Assembly (NCBI GenBank): GCA_963804595.1
Contig: CAWDQZ010000020.1
Location: 62,001-126,000, forward strand
DNA from: DASUPK01 sp963804595
GTDB lineage: Bacteria; Actinomycetota; Thermoleophilia; Solirubrobacterales; 70-9
Direction: 5' to 3'
DNA length: 64,000 nucleotides
Shown here: positions 28,749 to 38,189 of the stretch, piece after piece
How the letters are laid out: every line of letters begins with the position of its first letter
Numbering within the stretch: position 1 is the first letter of the stretch
Notes under the pieces: model-generated
Seen by the model: only the letters and a program-made list of their open reading frames with translations
Databases searched by the model: none
What the model was told of the DNA's origin: nothing
Made by a program: the position numbers and the translations under genes

Positions 28749-30958
28749 CGTCCACCGCCGAGCTGCCCACCGTCGAGCAGGCCGTCGAGCTCGGTCTAAC
28801 CGAGGCCGAGTACGGGCGGATCGTCGAGCTGATCGGTCGGCCGCCGAACCAGGTGGAGCTGGCGATGTTCTCGCTGCTCTGGTCCGAGCATTGCGCCTAC
28901 AAGCACTCCCGCAAGCTTCTCGGCCGCCTGCCGACCGAGGGGGAGCGCGTCGTGATGGGACCTGGCGAGAACGCCGGGGCCGTCGACGTGGGGAACGGCC
29001 ACTCCGTCGCCTTCAAGGTCGAGTCGCACAATCACCCGAGCGCCGTCGAGCCGTTTCAGGGGGCCGCGACCGGGGTCGGCGGGATCCTGCGCGACGTCTT
29101 CGCGATCGGCGCCCGGCCGATCGCGGTGCTCGACTCGCTCCGCTTCGGCGAGCTCACCTCCGATCGGTCCCGCTACCTCTTCGAGGGCGCGGTCGCCGGG
29201 ATCGGGCATTACGGGAACTCGATCGGGGTGCCGAACGTCGGCGGCGAGGTCTACTTCGAACCCGCGTACGAGCACAACTGCCTGGTCAACGCAATGTGCG
29301 TGGGTCTCGCGCGGACGGACGAGCTGATCCGGTCGGCCGCCGCCGGCCCGGGCAATCTGCTGGTGATCATGGGCGCGTCCACCGGACGGGACGGGATCGG
29401 AGGGGCGTCCGTGCTGGCTTCGGCGGAGCTCGAGGCGGGCGATGACTCGAAGAGGCCCAGCGTCCAGATCGGCGACCCCTTCGAGGAGTCCAAGCTTCTC
29501 GAGTGCTGCCTGGAACTGCTCGGGCGCGACCTGTTCGTCTCGCTGCAGGACCTCGGCGCGGCGGGGCTGACGTCCTCGGCCGGAGAGATGGCCTCCAAGG
29601 GCGGAGTGGGGATCGACATCGACGTCCGGCGTGTGCCGCTGCGCGAAGACGACATGGAGCCGTTCGAGATCATGGTCTCGGAGTCGCAGGAGCGCATGCT
29701 GGCGGTGGTCGAGCCCGCAAAGCTCGACGAGGTGGTGGCGACCTGCGAGCGCTGGCAGACGGGCGCCGCCGCCATCGGCGAAATCACGGAAAGCGGCCGC
29801 CTCCGTGTACTCGATGACGGTGTGGAGGTCGGGGATGTCCCGGTCACCGCGCTCGTCGACGAGTGCCCGCTCTATGACCTCGAGCCCGAGGAGCCAGGCG
29901 GGTGGATGTATGGAAACGAGGTGACCCTCGAGGAGGACGGCGCCTCCGCGATCCTCAGTGCCCTGCTCGGCTGCTCGAACGTCGCCTCGAAGAGTTGGGC
30001 CTTCGAGCAGTACGACTCGGTGGTCGGCTCGCGGACCGCGCGGCGGCCGGAGGACGCCGACGCGGCTGTGCTGATCCTGCCGGAGTCCGATCGCGCGATC
30101 GCGGTGGCGATCGACGGGAACGGACGGCGGGTCGCCTGCGACCCGTATGCCGGTGCCGTCGAGGCCGTGATGGAGTGCGCGCAGAACCTCGCCTGCGTGG
30201 GCGCCGAGCCGCTCGGCCTGACCAACTGCCTCAACTTCGGCAACCCGGAGAAGCCCAACGTCGCGTGGCAGCTCGATCGCGCGGTTCTGGGCCTGGCGGA
30301 TGCCTGCCTGGGCCTGCGGATCCCCGTCGTCGGGGGCAACGTCTCGCTCTACAACGAGACCGAGCACGGCCCGATCTACCCGACACCCGTGGTCGGCATG
30401 GTGGGCGAGCTGCCCGATCCGGCGCGCGCCCCCGGGATCGCGCCGCGGGACGGCGATCGACTGGTCCTGGTGGGCCCGTTCGCCCCCTCCCTCGCGGGCT
30501 CGGAGCTCGCCAAGCAGCGCGGCGAGCTGGACGCAGGGCTGCCGCAGGTGGAGATCGGCGCGATCGCCGCTTCACTCCGCTTCGTCCGCCAGGGGGTGCG
30601 GGACGGCATCGCGACCGCGGCGCACGACGTCAGCGACGGTGGCCTCGCCTGCGCACTCGCGGAGATGGCGATCGCGGCCGGATCGGGGATCGATGCAGAC
30701 CTCGACCCGCTGGTCGAGCTGCGCGGCGGGTCGGGCGAGAGCTGCCTGTTCGGGGAGGGCCCCGGCGGGATCGTGCTCGCCGTCTCGGCCGACGGTCTCC
30801 GGCGGCTTCTCGAGGCGGCCGAGGACGCCGGCGTGGAGGCTCTCGAGATCGGCTCCGTCCACGGGGACAGGTTGGCCTTCTCGGCCGCCGAGCGCGACGT
30901 TTCGCTGACCCTGGCCGACGCTGAGCGCGCCTGGCGTTCGCTTCCCGAGAGCCTCTGA
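28745..30958 (+). CDS. purL: Phosphoribosylformylglycinamidine synthase subunit PurL
   Basis: The 737-residue ATP-dependent synthase subunit converts FGAR to FGAM. It is the small PurL type that pairs with PurS and PurQ. Typical segments are MFSLLWSEHCAYKHSR near the N-terminus, VAFKVESHNHPSAVEPFQG, GGVGIDIDVRRVP and VVGGNVSLYNET, with two tandem AIRS-like halves. The GTG start overlaps the purQ stop (GTGA). Confidence 0.98.
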   Translation: MTSTAELPTVEQAVELGLTEAEYGRIVELIGRPPNQVELAMFSLLWSEHCAYKHSRKLLGRLPTEGERVVMGPGENAGAVDVGNGHSVAFKVESHNHPSAVEPFQGAATGVGGILRDVFAIGARPIAVLDSLRFGELTSDRSRYLFEGAVAGIGHYGNSIGVPNVGGEVYFEPAYEHNCLVNAMCVGLARTDELIRSAAAGPGNLLVIMGASTGRDGIGGASVLASAELEAGDDSKRPSVQIGDPFEESKLLECCLELLGRDLFVSLQDLGAAGLTSSAGEMASKGGVGIDIDVRRVPLREDDMEPFEIMVSESQERMLAVVEPAKLDEVVATCERWQTGAAAIGEITESGRLRVLDDGVEVGDVPVTALVDECPLYDLEPEEPGGWMYGNEVTLEEDGASAILSALLGCSNVASKSWAFEQYDSVVGSRTARRPEDADAAVLILPESDRAIAVAIDGNGRRVACDPYAGAVEAVMECAQNLACVGAEPLGLTNCLNFGNPEKPNVAWQLDRAVLGLADACLGLRIPVVGGNVSLYNETEHGPIYPTPVVGMVGELPDPARAPGIAPRDGDRLVLVGPFAPSLAGSELAKQRGELDAGLPQVEIGAIAASLRFVRQGVRDGIATAAHDVSDGGLACALAEMAIAAGSGIDADLDPLVELRGGSGESCLFGEGPGGIVLAVSADGLRRLLEAAEDAGVEALEIGSVHGDRLAFSAAERDVSLTLADAERAWRSLPESL

Positions 30959-30994
30959 GCAGGGAAATCCCCGGTTGCAGCCCCGATTCGGGGG

Positions 30995-31000
30995 TAGGAT
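30995..31000 (+). promoter_or_regulatory. Putative leaderless promoter -10 (TAGGAT)
   Basis: TAGGAT, six bases and then GTG at 31007, the start of the first propeller gene. No ribosome-binding site lies between. Confidence 0.55.
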
Positions 31001-31006
31001 CAAAAC

Positions 31007-32315
31007 GTGTTCGGGCGACGCCTCTCGCACGCCGGTCACTCGCACCACTCGGATCACCCACTGAGGAGAAGGGTGGTCCTGACGCTCCTTGCCGCTGCGC
31101 TGCTGGCGGCTGTGGCGCTGCTGATCGCGCCGCCGCATGCGCATGGCAACTTCGTCTACTGGGCGAACAACCAGTGCGTCCGGCTCATCGGCCGCGCGAA
31201 GATCAACGGAGCCGGGGCCGAACAACAACTTCATCCCGGGTCAAGGCAGACGCGCTGCGGTCGCCGTCGACTCGAGGTTCGTCTACTGGACCAACAACCG
31301 ACCCCACGAGCATCGGCCGAGCGAACCTCGACGGCACCGGCGTCGAATCCCAGCTTCATCACGACCGGTGTCACCGACCCGACCGGGATCGCAGTGACCC
31401 TCATTCGGGATCTACTGGGTGAACACGACGGTGGGCCGACACGATCGGTCGCGCCAACATCGACGGCAGCGAATCCGCAGGCCAACTTCATCACGGCCCG
31501 GTGGAAGCGTCACCTGCGGGCTGGCCGCCGACTCGAGCTTCCTCTACTGGGTCAACACGGCGGGGCCCGCATCGGCCGGCGCCCTCGACGGGCGCGGGAC
31601 CGGCGGACCCGAACTTTCACCACCGCGAGCCGCATACGTCGATGGGCTGGCGGTCGACCCGACTTCCTCTACTGGGGACGCCGACATCCGGCACGACCGT
31701 GAGTCGGCCGCGCGGCCGGTCGGCGGGCGGCACCCCGACCGGCCCTTCATTCCCGCCCAACCCCATCAACGGCAAGGTCCGTGCGGGCGTGGCGGTCAAC
31801 TCCCAGTTCGTCTTCTGGGGCAGATCCGCTGGACGATGAGCCGCGATCGGTCGCGCCAACATCAACGGCGCCGCGCCGAACCCGACCTTCCCGAGCCCAG
31901 CACCGACCGCTGCCTGCTGGCCGCTGCGCCCTCCAACAAGATCACCGTCAACTCGGTCAAGAAGAACAAGAAGAAGGGCACGGCGTCGATCAACGCCAAG
32001 GTGCCGGGACCGGGCCAGGCCACGCTCAACCAGACGAGCACGCCGCCCGACGTCAACGCGGTCGCGGCAGGCGTCAAGCAGGTCGGGCTGACGATCACCC
32101 AGGCCTCCTCCTTCAAGCTCGCGGTGAAGCCGACCGGCAAGACCGCGAAGAAGCTCAACAAGACGATCAAGAAGCAGCTGAAGAAGAAGAACAAGGCGAA
32201 GGCCAAGGTGAACGTGACGGTGTTCATCCACTTCGTGCCGGCCGGCGTCGCGGGGGTCCCCAACACGCAGCAGGTCACGGTCACGCTGGTGAAGCAGAAG
32301 ACCAAGAAGAAGTAG
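31007..32315 (+). pseudogene. YWTD-propeller secreted protein, first tandem copy, multiply frameshifted
   Basis: This copy parallels the intact gene at 32326-33579. It begins with a signal peptide (VVLTLLAAALLAAVALLIA, then HGNFVYWANN) and ends with the same C-terminal domain (NKITVNSVKKNKKKG to VTVTLVKQKTKKK). Between about 31213 and 31860 the homologous protein is recovered only by changing frame at least seven times: NNNFIPG and FVYWTNN in one frame, SIGRANLDGTG in a second, NPSFITTGVTDPTG in the first, LAADSSFLYWVN in the third. An extra G at 31213 is one clear event. Amino-acid similarity survives throughout, so indel errors in the assembly or very recent decay are both possible. The C-terminal third is intact. 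Confidence 0.75.
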
Positions 32316-32325
32316 TAGCCCCGGT

Positions 32326-33579
32326 TTGAATCGAAGCGCATCCGGACGACGTCTGCCGCAGGGCGGGATGGCCGCCTCATTCCTCGCGGCGCTGGTGCTG
32401 TTGATTGCGGCCCCGCAGGCACGCGCGAACTTCGTCTACTGGACGAGCGGCGCGCCGAACTCGACGATTGCGCGGGCGAAGCTCAACGGCACGGCGCTGA
32501 ACCCGGCGTTCATCGCCGGACTCAACAGCCCGCATGGCGTCGCGACCGACTCGAAGTTCATCTACTGGACACAGGGCGACTCCACGACCGGCTCAATCGG
32601 TAGAGCCGACCTTGACGGGACGGACGCCAATCCGGACTTCATCCCGCATTCGGCCGGGGTGAGCGATCCCTCGGGGATCGCGTTGACTCCCGACGCGATC
32701 TACTGGCAGAACGGCGGCGGGAGCATCGGCCGGGCGAACATCGACGGCTCGGCGCCGAATCCCGTGTTCATCGCCACCACCAACAGCACCTGCGGGCTGG
32801 CCGCCGACTCCAACTTCCTCTACTTCCTGAACAACGGCGGCACCCAGATCGGTCGCGCGACGCTCGACGGAGCGACGGTCGCCCCCGACTTCGCCCCGAT
32901 CCCCGAGGCCTTCTGCGGCCTCTCGGTCGATTACAACTACCTCTACTGGGGATCCGACAGCGGCAACACGGTCGGGGTGGTGCCGGTCGTCGGCGGACCC
33001 GCTCAGGCGGACTACATCGATGCGGGGACGACGGGTGGAGGACCGAGCGGTGTCGCGGTCAACTCGCAATTCATCTTCTGGGGGAATTACGACACGGGCG
33101 CGATCGCACGCGCCAACCTCAACGGCGCGTCACCGAAGCTCGCGTTGATTCCCGCTGCGGGGGTCGCCGGACCCGCGGACGCGTCGCAGCTCACAGCCGC
33201 ACCCGCCAACAAGATCACGGTGAACTCGGTGACGAACATCAGGAAGAAGGGAACCGCGATCATCCAGGCCAGGGTGCCGGGTCCCGGGCTCGTGACGCTC
33301 GATGAGACGAACTCGGCTGCCGACGTCGGCGCGTCCGCAGCGGGGGTCGAGCAGGTGAGCATGAGCCTGCCGCGGGCCGAGGTCTTCGAGCTGACCGTGA
33401 AGCCGGTGGGGAAGACGGCGAGGATGCTCAAGAAGCGGGTCCTGAAGAAGGGCAAGGGCCGGGTCGCGGTCGGTGTCTTCATCCGCTTCGTGCCGGCGAC
33501 AGTCGCGGGGGTCCCGAACACCGAACCCGTCACGGTCACGCTGATCAAGAAGGGTCGGCGGCAGAAGCCGAGGAGGTAG
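32326..33579 (+). CDS. Secreted six-bladed YWTD-type beta-propeller protein
   Basis: The 417-residue protein starts on a TTG at 32326 (an ATG at 32368 is the alternative) and has a signal peptide ending AAPQARA. Six repeats of about 40 residues follow, each with a YWTD-like strand: FVYWTS, FIYWTQ, AIYWQN, FLYFLN, YLYWGS and FIFWGN. Several are followed by an IGRA-LDG turn and N-x2-F-I. Six such units make one six-bladed propeller, as in LDL-receptor class B domains. The last 130 residues (NKITVNSVTNIRKKG to PVTVTLIKKGRR) are a Lys/Val-rich beta domain. The ligand is unknown; an extracellular binding role is inferred. The frameshifted paralogue lies directly upstream. Confidence 0.8.
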   Translation: MNRSASGRRLPQGGMAASFLAALVLLIAAPQARANFVYWTSGAPNSTIARAKLNGTALNPAFIAGLNSPHGVATDSKFIYWTQGDSTTGSIGRADLDGTDANPDFIPHSAGVSDPSGIALTPDAIYWQNGGGSIGRANIDGSAPNPVFIATTNSTCGLAADSNFLYFLNNGGTQIGRATLDGATVAPDFAPIPEAFCGLSVDYNYLYWGSDSGNTVGVVPVVGGPAQADYIDAGTTGGGPSGVAVNSQFIFWGNYDTGAIARANLNGASPKLALIPAAGVAGPADASQLTAAPANKITVNSVTNIRKKGTAIIQARVPGPGLVTLDETNSAADVGASAAGVEQVSMSLPRAEVFELTVKPVGKTARMLKKRVLKKGKGRVAVGVFIRFVPATVAGVPNTEPVTVTLIKKGRRQKPRR

Positions 33580-33730
33580 GCCCCGCCCGGGTGCTCTCCG
33601 GCCCTGCAAATCGCCGCATTTTGGGGGAGTGCACGCTGCCGGGCGCGCCGTGCCCGCTGCTACCCTCCGTTTGCGGGCTGCAGTCCTGCCCGGCCATTCG
33701 ATCTCCAGAGGTTGAGACACCTCCACAGAC

Positions 33731-35203
33731 GTGACCGACGCGCGATTTGACGTTCCCGATCGCGATGGCCCGCGCGATGAATGCGGGGTCTTCGGCGTGT
33801 ACGCACCCGGCCGCGACGTGGCCCGCCTCGCCTACTTCGGGCTCTACGCGCTTCAGCATCGCGGCCAGGAGTCGGCGGGGATCGCAACCTGCGAGGGCGG
33901 TCACATCACGACCCTGCGGGAACTCGGGTTGGTCTCACAGGTCTTCGACGAGGACAAGTTGCGCGCTCTCGCAGGCGACATGGCCATCGGGCACGTGCGC
34001 TACTCGACCACGGGCGGGGGCGCGTGGGAGAACGCGCAGCCGGTATGGCGCGACGACGGCCGGGAGCTGGCCCTCGCGCACAACGGCAACCTGACCAACG
34101 CGGTCGAGCTCTACAACGAGCTGACCGAGGCGGGGGTTCACCTGCGCGGCACCTCCGACTCCGAGATCATGGCCGCGCTCCTCTCCCGGACCGCCGGGGA
34201 GGGGGATGCGTGGATCGAGGACGCTGTGGCCGAGGTCATGCCGCGCCTCGAAGGTGCCTATTCGACGGTGGTGATGACCAAGCACGCCGTGGTCGCGTTT
34301 CGCGATCCCCACGGGGTGCGGCCGCTGGCCCTGGGCAAGATCAAGGCCGGCGACGGCTTCGACGAGTCCTTCGTGGTCGCGTCCGAGAGCTGCGCCTTCG
34401 ACATCATCGGCGCGCAGATGATCCGCGAGGTGCAGCCCGGTGAGCTGGTCTCGCTGACAGCGCGCGGGCTGGAGATGAAGCCGGTGATCCAGGGGGAGAG
34501 GCCGGCGCAGTGCGTGTTCGAGCACATCTACTTCTCCCGGCCCGACTCGCGGCTCGAGAACCGGGTTCTGCAGGAGGTCCGCGGGCGGATGGGCGAGCTG
34601 CTCGCCGAGGAGGCGCCGGTGGACGCCGATCTTGTGATCTCGGTCCCGGATTCCGGGAACCCGATGGCGAACGGCTTCGCCCGGGCGACGGGCCTGCCGA
34701 AGGACGACGGGCTGATCAAGAACCGCTACGTCGCGCGCACCTTCATCCAGCCGGGCCAGGAGCTGCGGAAGCACGGGCTGCGAATGAAGTTCAACCCGCT
34801 TCCCGAGATCGTCGCCGGCAAACGGGTGGTGGTCGTCGACGACTCCATCGTGCGGGGGAACACCACACGCCAGATCGTCGCCATGCTGAAGGAGGCCGGG
34901 GCGACCGAGGTCCACCTGCGGATCTCGGCGCCGCCGATCCGGCATCCATGCCATTACGGGATCGACATGTCGACCCGCGAGGAGATGATCGCCCACGACC
35001 GCACGGTCGAGGAGATCGCCGAGGAGCTGGGGGCTGACTCGCTCGCCTACCTCTCGATGGACGCGGTCTACGAGGCGATCGGCACGCCTCGGGAGAAGCA
35101 CTGCGACGCCTGCTTCACGGGCGAGTACCCACTCGGGGATCCCGAGAGCGCGAACGGCAAGTTCGCACTCGAGGAGATCGCGGTCGTTCCGGCTTCGCGA
35201 TAA
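33731..35203 (+). CDS. purF: Amidophosphoribosyltransferase
   Basis: The 490-residue enzyme commits PRPP and glutamine to purine synthesis. A short propeptide precedes the catalytic Cys in RDECGVFGVYAPG, as in the Bacillus-type enzyme that needs maturation. The glutaminase domain shows LQHRGQESAGIA and ARGLRY-like STTGGGAWENAQP; the PRPP-binding loop is VVVVDDSIVRGNTTRQI. Cysteines that could bind the 4Fe-4S cluster include CAFD (near 221), HPCHYG and CDACFTGEYPL. The GTG has no obvious ribosome-binding site. Confidence 0.97.
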   Translation: MTDARFDVPDRDGPRDECGVFGVYAPGRDVARLAYFGLYALQHRGQESAGIATCEGGHITTLRELGLVSQVFDEDKLRALAGDMAIGHVRYSTTGGGAWENAQPVWRDDGRELALAHNGNLTNAVELYNELTEAGVHLRGTSDSEIMAALLSRTAGEGDAWIEDAVAEVMPRLEGAYSTVVMTKHAVVAFRDPHGVRPLALGKIKAGDGFDESFVVASESCAFDIIGAQMIREVQPGELVSLTARGLEMKPVIQGERPAQCVFEHIYFSRPDSRLENRVLQEVRGRMGELLAEEAPVDADLVISVPDSGNPMANGFARATGLPKDDGLIKNRYVARTFIQPGQELRKHGLRMKFNPLPEIVAGKRVVVVDDSIVRGNTTRQIVAMLKEAGATEVHLRISAPPIRHPCHYGIDMSTREEMIAHDRTVEEIAEELGADSLAYLSMDAVYEAIGTPREKHCDACFTGEYPLGDPESANGKFALEEIAVVPASR

Positions 35204-35236
35204 CGGGCACGCCGGGCGATCCGAAAGGATGCGGTC

Positions 35237-35863
35237 GTGAGTCAGTTCCGCATCGTCGTGCTCGCGTCGGGCGGCGGCACGAACCTCCAGGCGATTCTTG
35301 ACCAGTTGCACACCGGCGAGGAGGGGATCGAGGTCGTCGGCGTGGGGTCGGACAAGCCTGGTGCCAGGGCGCTCGAGCGGGCCCGACGGGCCGGCGTGGA
35401 AACGGCACTCTTTCCGACCGACGAGTACGGAGACCGCGCGGCCCGAGACCAGGCGCTCGGCGACTGGATCGAGGGGCTCGAGGTCGATCTGGTCGTCCTG
35501 GCCGGCTACATGCAGCTGCTCTCGAGCGAGTTCGTGACGCGGTTTCGGAACCGGGTGATCAACGTGCACCCGGCGCTGCTGCCGTCCTTCCCGGGCATCG
35601 ATGCGCTGCAGCAGGCGATCGACCACGGCTCGAAGATCACGGGGGTGACGGTTCACTTCGTCGACGAGGGGGTGGACTCGGGGCCGATCATCATGCAGCG
35701 GCCGGTGCCGATCCCGCCGAGCCGCGACTGGGACGAGGCGGAGAGGGCGATTCACGCCACCGAGCACGCGCTGCTGCCGGAGACGATCCGGCTGATCGCA
35801 GCCGGACGGGTCCGGATCGACGAGACCAACCCCCGCCTCGTTCACATCGATCCGGAGTCTTAG
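35237..35863 (+). CDS. purN: Phosphoribosylglycinamide formyltransferase
   Basis: The 208-residue transferase moves the formyl group of 10-formyl-THF to GAR. It begins FRIVVLASGGGTNLQAIL; the active site is INVHPALLPSFPGIDA (Asn and His) and HFVDEGVDSGPII (Asp). The GTG is preceded by AAAGGA 7 bases upstream. It sits 33 bases after purF and 12 bases before purH. Confidence 0.96.
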   Translation: MSQFRIVVLASGGGTNLQAILDQLHTGEEGIEVVGVGSDKPGARALERARRAGVETALFPTDEYGDRAARDQALGDWIEGLEVDLVVLAGYMQLLSSEFVTRFRNRVINVHPALLPSFPGIDALQQAIDHGSKITGVTVHFVDEGVDSGPIIMQRPVPIPPSRDWDEAERAIHATEHALLPETIRLIAAGRVRIDETNPRLVHIDPES

Positions 35864-35875
35864 ACTCGCGGATCC

Positions 35876-37513
35876 GTGTCGACGCCCTCGCCAGAGATCG
35901 CTCCGGAGCCGGCGGGCGAGTCGCTGCCGGTTCGGAGGGCGCTGATCTCGGTCGCCGACAAGACGGGCGTGGCCGAGTTCGCCGCTGGGCTGGCGAAGCA
36001 GGGAGTCGAGGTGATCTCCACCGGCGGAACGCTGTCGGCGCTGCGCGAGGCGGGGATCGACGCAAAGCCAGTCGAGGAGTTGACCGGATTCCCGGAGATC
36101 CTGGACGGCCGGGTGAAGACGCTTCATCCGCACCTGCACGCGGCCCTGCTAGCCGTGCGAGACAACCCGGAGCACGCCGAGGTGCTGAGGGAGCACGAGA
36201 TCGAGCCGATCGACCTGGTCTGCGTGAACCTCTACCCGTTCGAGCGCACGGTTGCCCGGTTGGACGTGCCGGAGGAGGAGGCGATCGAGAACATCGACGT
36301 CGGTGGGCCGACGATGATCCGGGCCGCCGCGAAGAACCACCGCTTCGTGGCCGTGGTGGTCCGGCCGGAGAGCTACGACGCGGTGCTGGACGAGCTCGAG
36401 GAGACAGGCGAGCTCTCAGCCGCAACCAGGCACTGGCTGGCCAACGAGGCATTCGCCTACACGGCGCGCTACGACGCGGCGATCAGCCGCTGGTTCGCAC
36501 GCCGCTACGAGCAGTTGCCGAGCTACTGGGTCACGGCATGGGAGAAGGAGCTCGACCTCTCCTACGGGGAGAACCCGCACCAGCGGGCGGCGCTCTACGT
36601 CGAGCCGCGGGCTCGGTCCCACGTGCTCTCGCGGGTGGCCAAGATGCACGGCAAGTCCCTCTCGTTCAACAACGTGCTCGACCTCAACTCGGCGCGGACG
36701 CTGCTCGGGGATCTCGAGGGGCCGGGCTGCGTGATCGTCAAGCACAACAACCCGTGCGGGGTGGCGGAGGCGGCCGTCGATGCGAGGGGGAGCGACAGCG
36801 CGACCCGTTTGATGAGGGCCTACGCGGCCGCGTTCGCCTGTGATCCGATGTCGGCGTTCGGCGGGGTGATCGCCCTCAACCGGCCGGTGGACAGGCAGCT
36901 GGCGGAGCGGCTGAACGAGCAGTTCATCGAGGTGCTGATCGCGCCCGGATACGAGGAGGGCGCGCTCGACGTGCTGCAGCAGAAGGAGAGCATCCGGATC
37001 CTGGAGGACACCGAGCGGCGCGCGCACCAGATCGAGCCGGACATCAAGCGGGTCCGGGGCGGGATCCTCGTACAGGACCCCGATGGGACGCCGGAGCCGC
37101 GAGAGCTGATGGAGGTGGTCACCAAGGTCGAGCCGACCGAGGAGCAGTGGGAGGACCTGCTGTTCGCCTGGCGGGTGGTGCGCCACGTCAAGTCGAACGC
37201 GATCGTGCTGGCGCGCGACCGGGCCACTCTCGGGATCGGCGCCGGGCAGATGAGCCGGGTCGATTCGGTTCGGCTTGCGATCGAGAAGGCGAAGGACGCG
37301 CGGGGGCCGGATGCCGAGCCGCTGCTCGCCGGCTCGGTGGTCGCGTCGGATGCCTTCTTCCCATTCGCCGACGGGCCGCGGGCCGCGATCGACATCGGCG
37401 CGACGGCCGTGATCCAGCCGGGCGGCTCCAAGCGCGACGCCGAGGTGATCGAGGCGTGCGACGCCACGGGGGTGGCGATGGTCTTCACGAAGCGTCGTCA
37501 TTTCCGCCACTAG
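35876..37513 (+). CDS. purH: Bifunctional AICAR transformylase / IMP cyclohydrolase
   Basis: The 545-residue bifunctional enzyme performs the last two steps to IMP. The N-terminal cyclohydrolase (MGS-like) domain has RALISVADKTGVAEFA, EVISTGGTLSALREA and GRVKTLHPHLHAALL. The transformylase domain shows SYGENPHQRAALY, VIVKHNNPCGVAEAA, FACDPMSAFGGVIALN and SDAFFPFADGPRAAI. A polar N-terminal extension of about 20 residues precedes the first motif. The GTG lies 9 bases after TAGACT, without a ribosome-binding site. Confidence 0.98.
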   Translation: MSTPSPEIAPEPAGESLPVRRALISVADKTGVAEFAAGLAKQGVEVISTGGTLSALREAGIDAKPVEELTGFPEILDGRVKTLHPHLHAALLAVRDNPEHAEVLREHEIEPIDLVCVNLYPFERTVARLDVPEEEAIENIDVGGPTMIRAAAKNHRFVAVVVRPESYDAVLDELEETGELSAATRHWLANEAFAYTARYDAAISRWFARRYEQLPSYWVTAWEKELDLSYGENPHQRAALYVEPRARSHVLSRVAKMHGKSLSFNNVLDLNSARTLLGDLEGPGCVIVKHNNPCGVAEAAVDARGSDSATRLMRAYAAAFACDPMSAFGGVIALNRPVDRQLAERLNEQFIEVLIAPGYEEGALDVLQQKESIRILEDTERRAHQIEPDIKRVRGGILVQDPDGTPEPRELMEVVTKVEPTEEQWEDLLFAWRVVRHVKSNAIVLARDRATLGIGAGQMSRVDSVRLAIEKAKDARGPDAEPLLAGSVVASDAFFPFADGPRAAIDIGATAVIQPGGSKRDAEVIEACDATGVAMVFTKRRHFRH

Positions 37514-37589
37514 CCGGGAGCCGGGCTTCCGCAGCACTTCGTGAGGGGCGTCACCCCGGTGACCAGCCGCACACACGGCGGGGCCCCGC

Positions 37590-37760
37590 AGTGATCTGAT
37601 CCTCCCCAATGGAGGCGAGGTACCGACACTCACAGGCCGCCCCTCAGGGGCGTTGTACCGCGGCTACGGGAGAAGGCCCCACGAGGGGACATGGGGAGGA
37701 GAGCCGGAAGACGGTGCCGTCTTGGGGGCGGCGCTCTAGGGCGGGTCTTCCGGCCCACCC
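37590..37760 (+). ncRNA. Candidate structured RNA in the purH 3' interval
   Basis: The 263-base interval after purH holds no convincing ORF but dense complementary pairs. CCTCCCCA (37601-37608) pairs with 37692-37699. Inside it GGTAC (37619-37623) pairs with 37655-37659 around a CGCCCC/GGGGCG hairpin (37638-37652), and CCCC/GGGG with an ACGA loop lies at 37677-37688. A second domain has a 10-bp stem, 37703-37712 with 37745-37754, which competes with a 6-bp local hairpin at 37708-37723. No T-run follows, so it is not an ordinary terminator. Strand is uncertain because the pairs work on either. I do not recognise RNase P, tmRNA, SRP or 6S sequence signatures. Confidence 0.45.
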
Positions 37761-37776
37761 CAACTGATTCGGTCGG

Positions 37777-38187
37777 TCAGCCGGGCACAGCGGCCCGGCG
37801 GGCCTCGCCGTGGTCCCGATGCGCCTCGACGTGAGCGGCGCGGCCGTCACGGACCGTCCAGATGTGACCGAACTCCCCCGCGAGGGGCATCCCGGTAGCG
37901 CGGGCACGGGCGGCGATCCGGCCCAGCACAAGCACCCGGTCGTCCCCGATCTCCTCGACCTCGTCGGCGTCGTAGCGGAACTCGGAGAAGTCCTGCTCGC
38001 CCGCCTCGACGAACATCTCCAGGCCCTGCACACCGGAGAGGACGCGCTCGCCGAGCTCGGATGAGAGCTGGGAGTCGAAGTCTTCCGTCACCAGGGAACC
38101 GAGCTCCCCGAAGCCTTCGCGCCGGCTGCGGACGGTCGCCCAGTCGAAGCCGTAGATGCGCCGGATCAGCTCGGCCCTGTATCCCAC
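37777..38187 (-). CDS. NTF2-like protein encoded directly behind tRNA-Lys
   Basis: The 136-residue protein shows an NTF2/SnoaL-like pattern: an N-terminal helix (AELIRRIYGFDWATV), LVTEDFDSQLSS, GVQGLEMFVEAGEQ, strands with RVLVLGRIAARAR, and the closing EFGHIWTVRDGRAAHVEAHRD. The function is unknown. The only reasonable start is the GTG at 38187. It lies just 2 bases after the tRNA-Lys discriminator base on the same strand, so the mRNA must come from the tRNA transcript, and end processing of the tRNA would leave a nearly leaderless message. Confidence 0.75.
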   Translation of the reverse strand: MGYRAELIRRIYGFDWATVRSRREGFGELGSLVTEDFDSQLSSELGERVLSGVQGLEMFVEAGEQDFSEFRYDADEVEEIGDDRVLVLGRIAARARATGMPLAGEFGHIWTVRDGRAAHVEAHRDHGEARRAAVPG

Positions 38188-38189
38188 AG

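Noticed and set aside
37544..37556. GGGG/CCCC hairpin after purH as a terminator
   Set aside because: There is no T-run after it and the stem is only four bases; termination here cannot be claimed.
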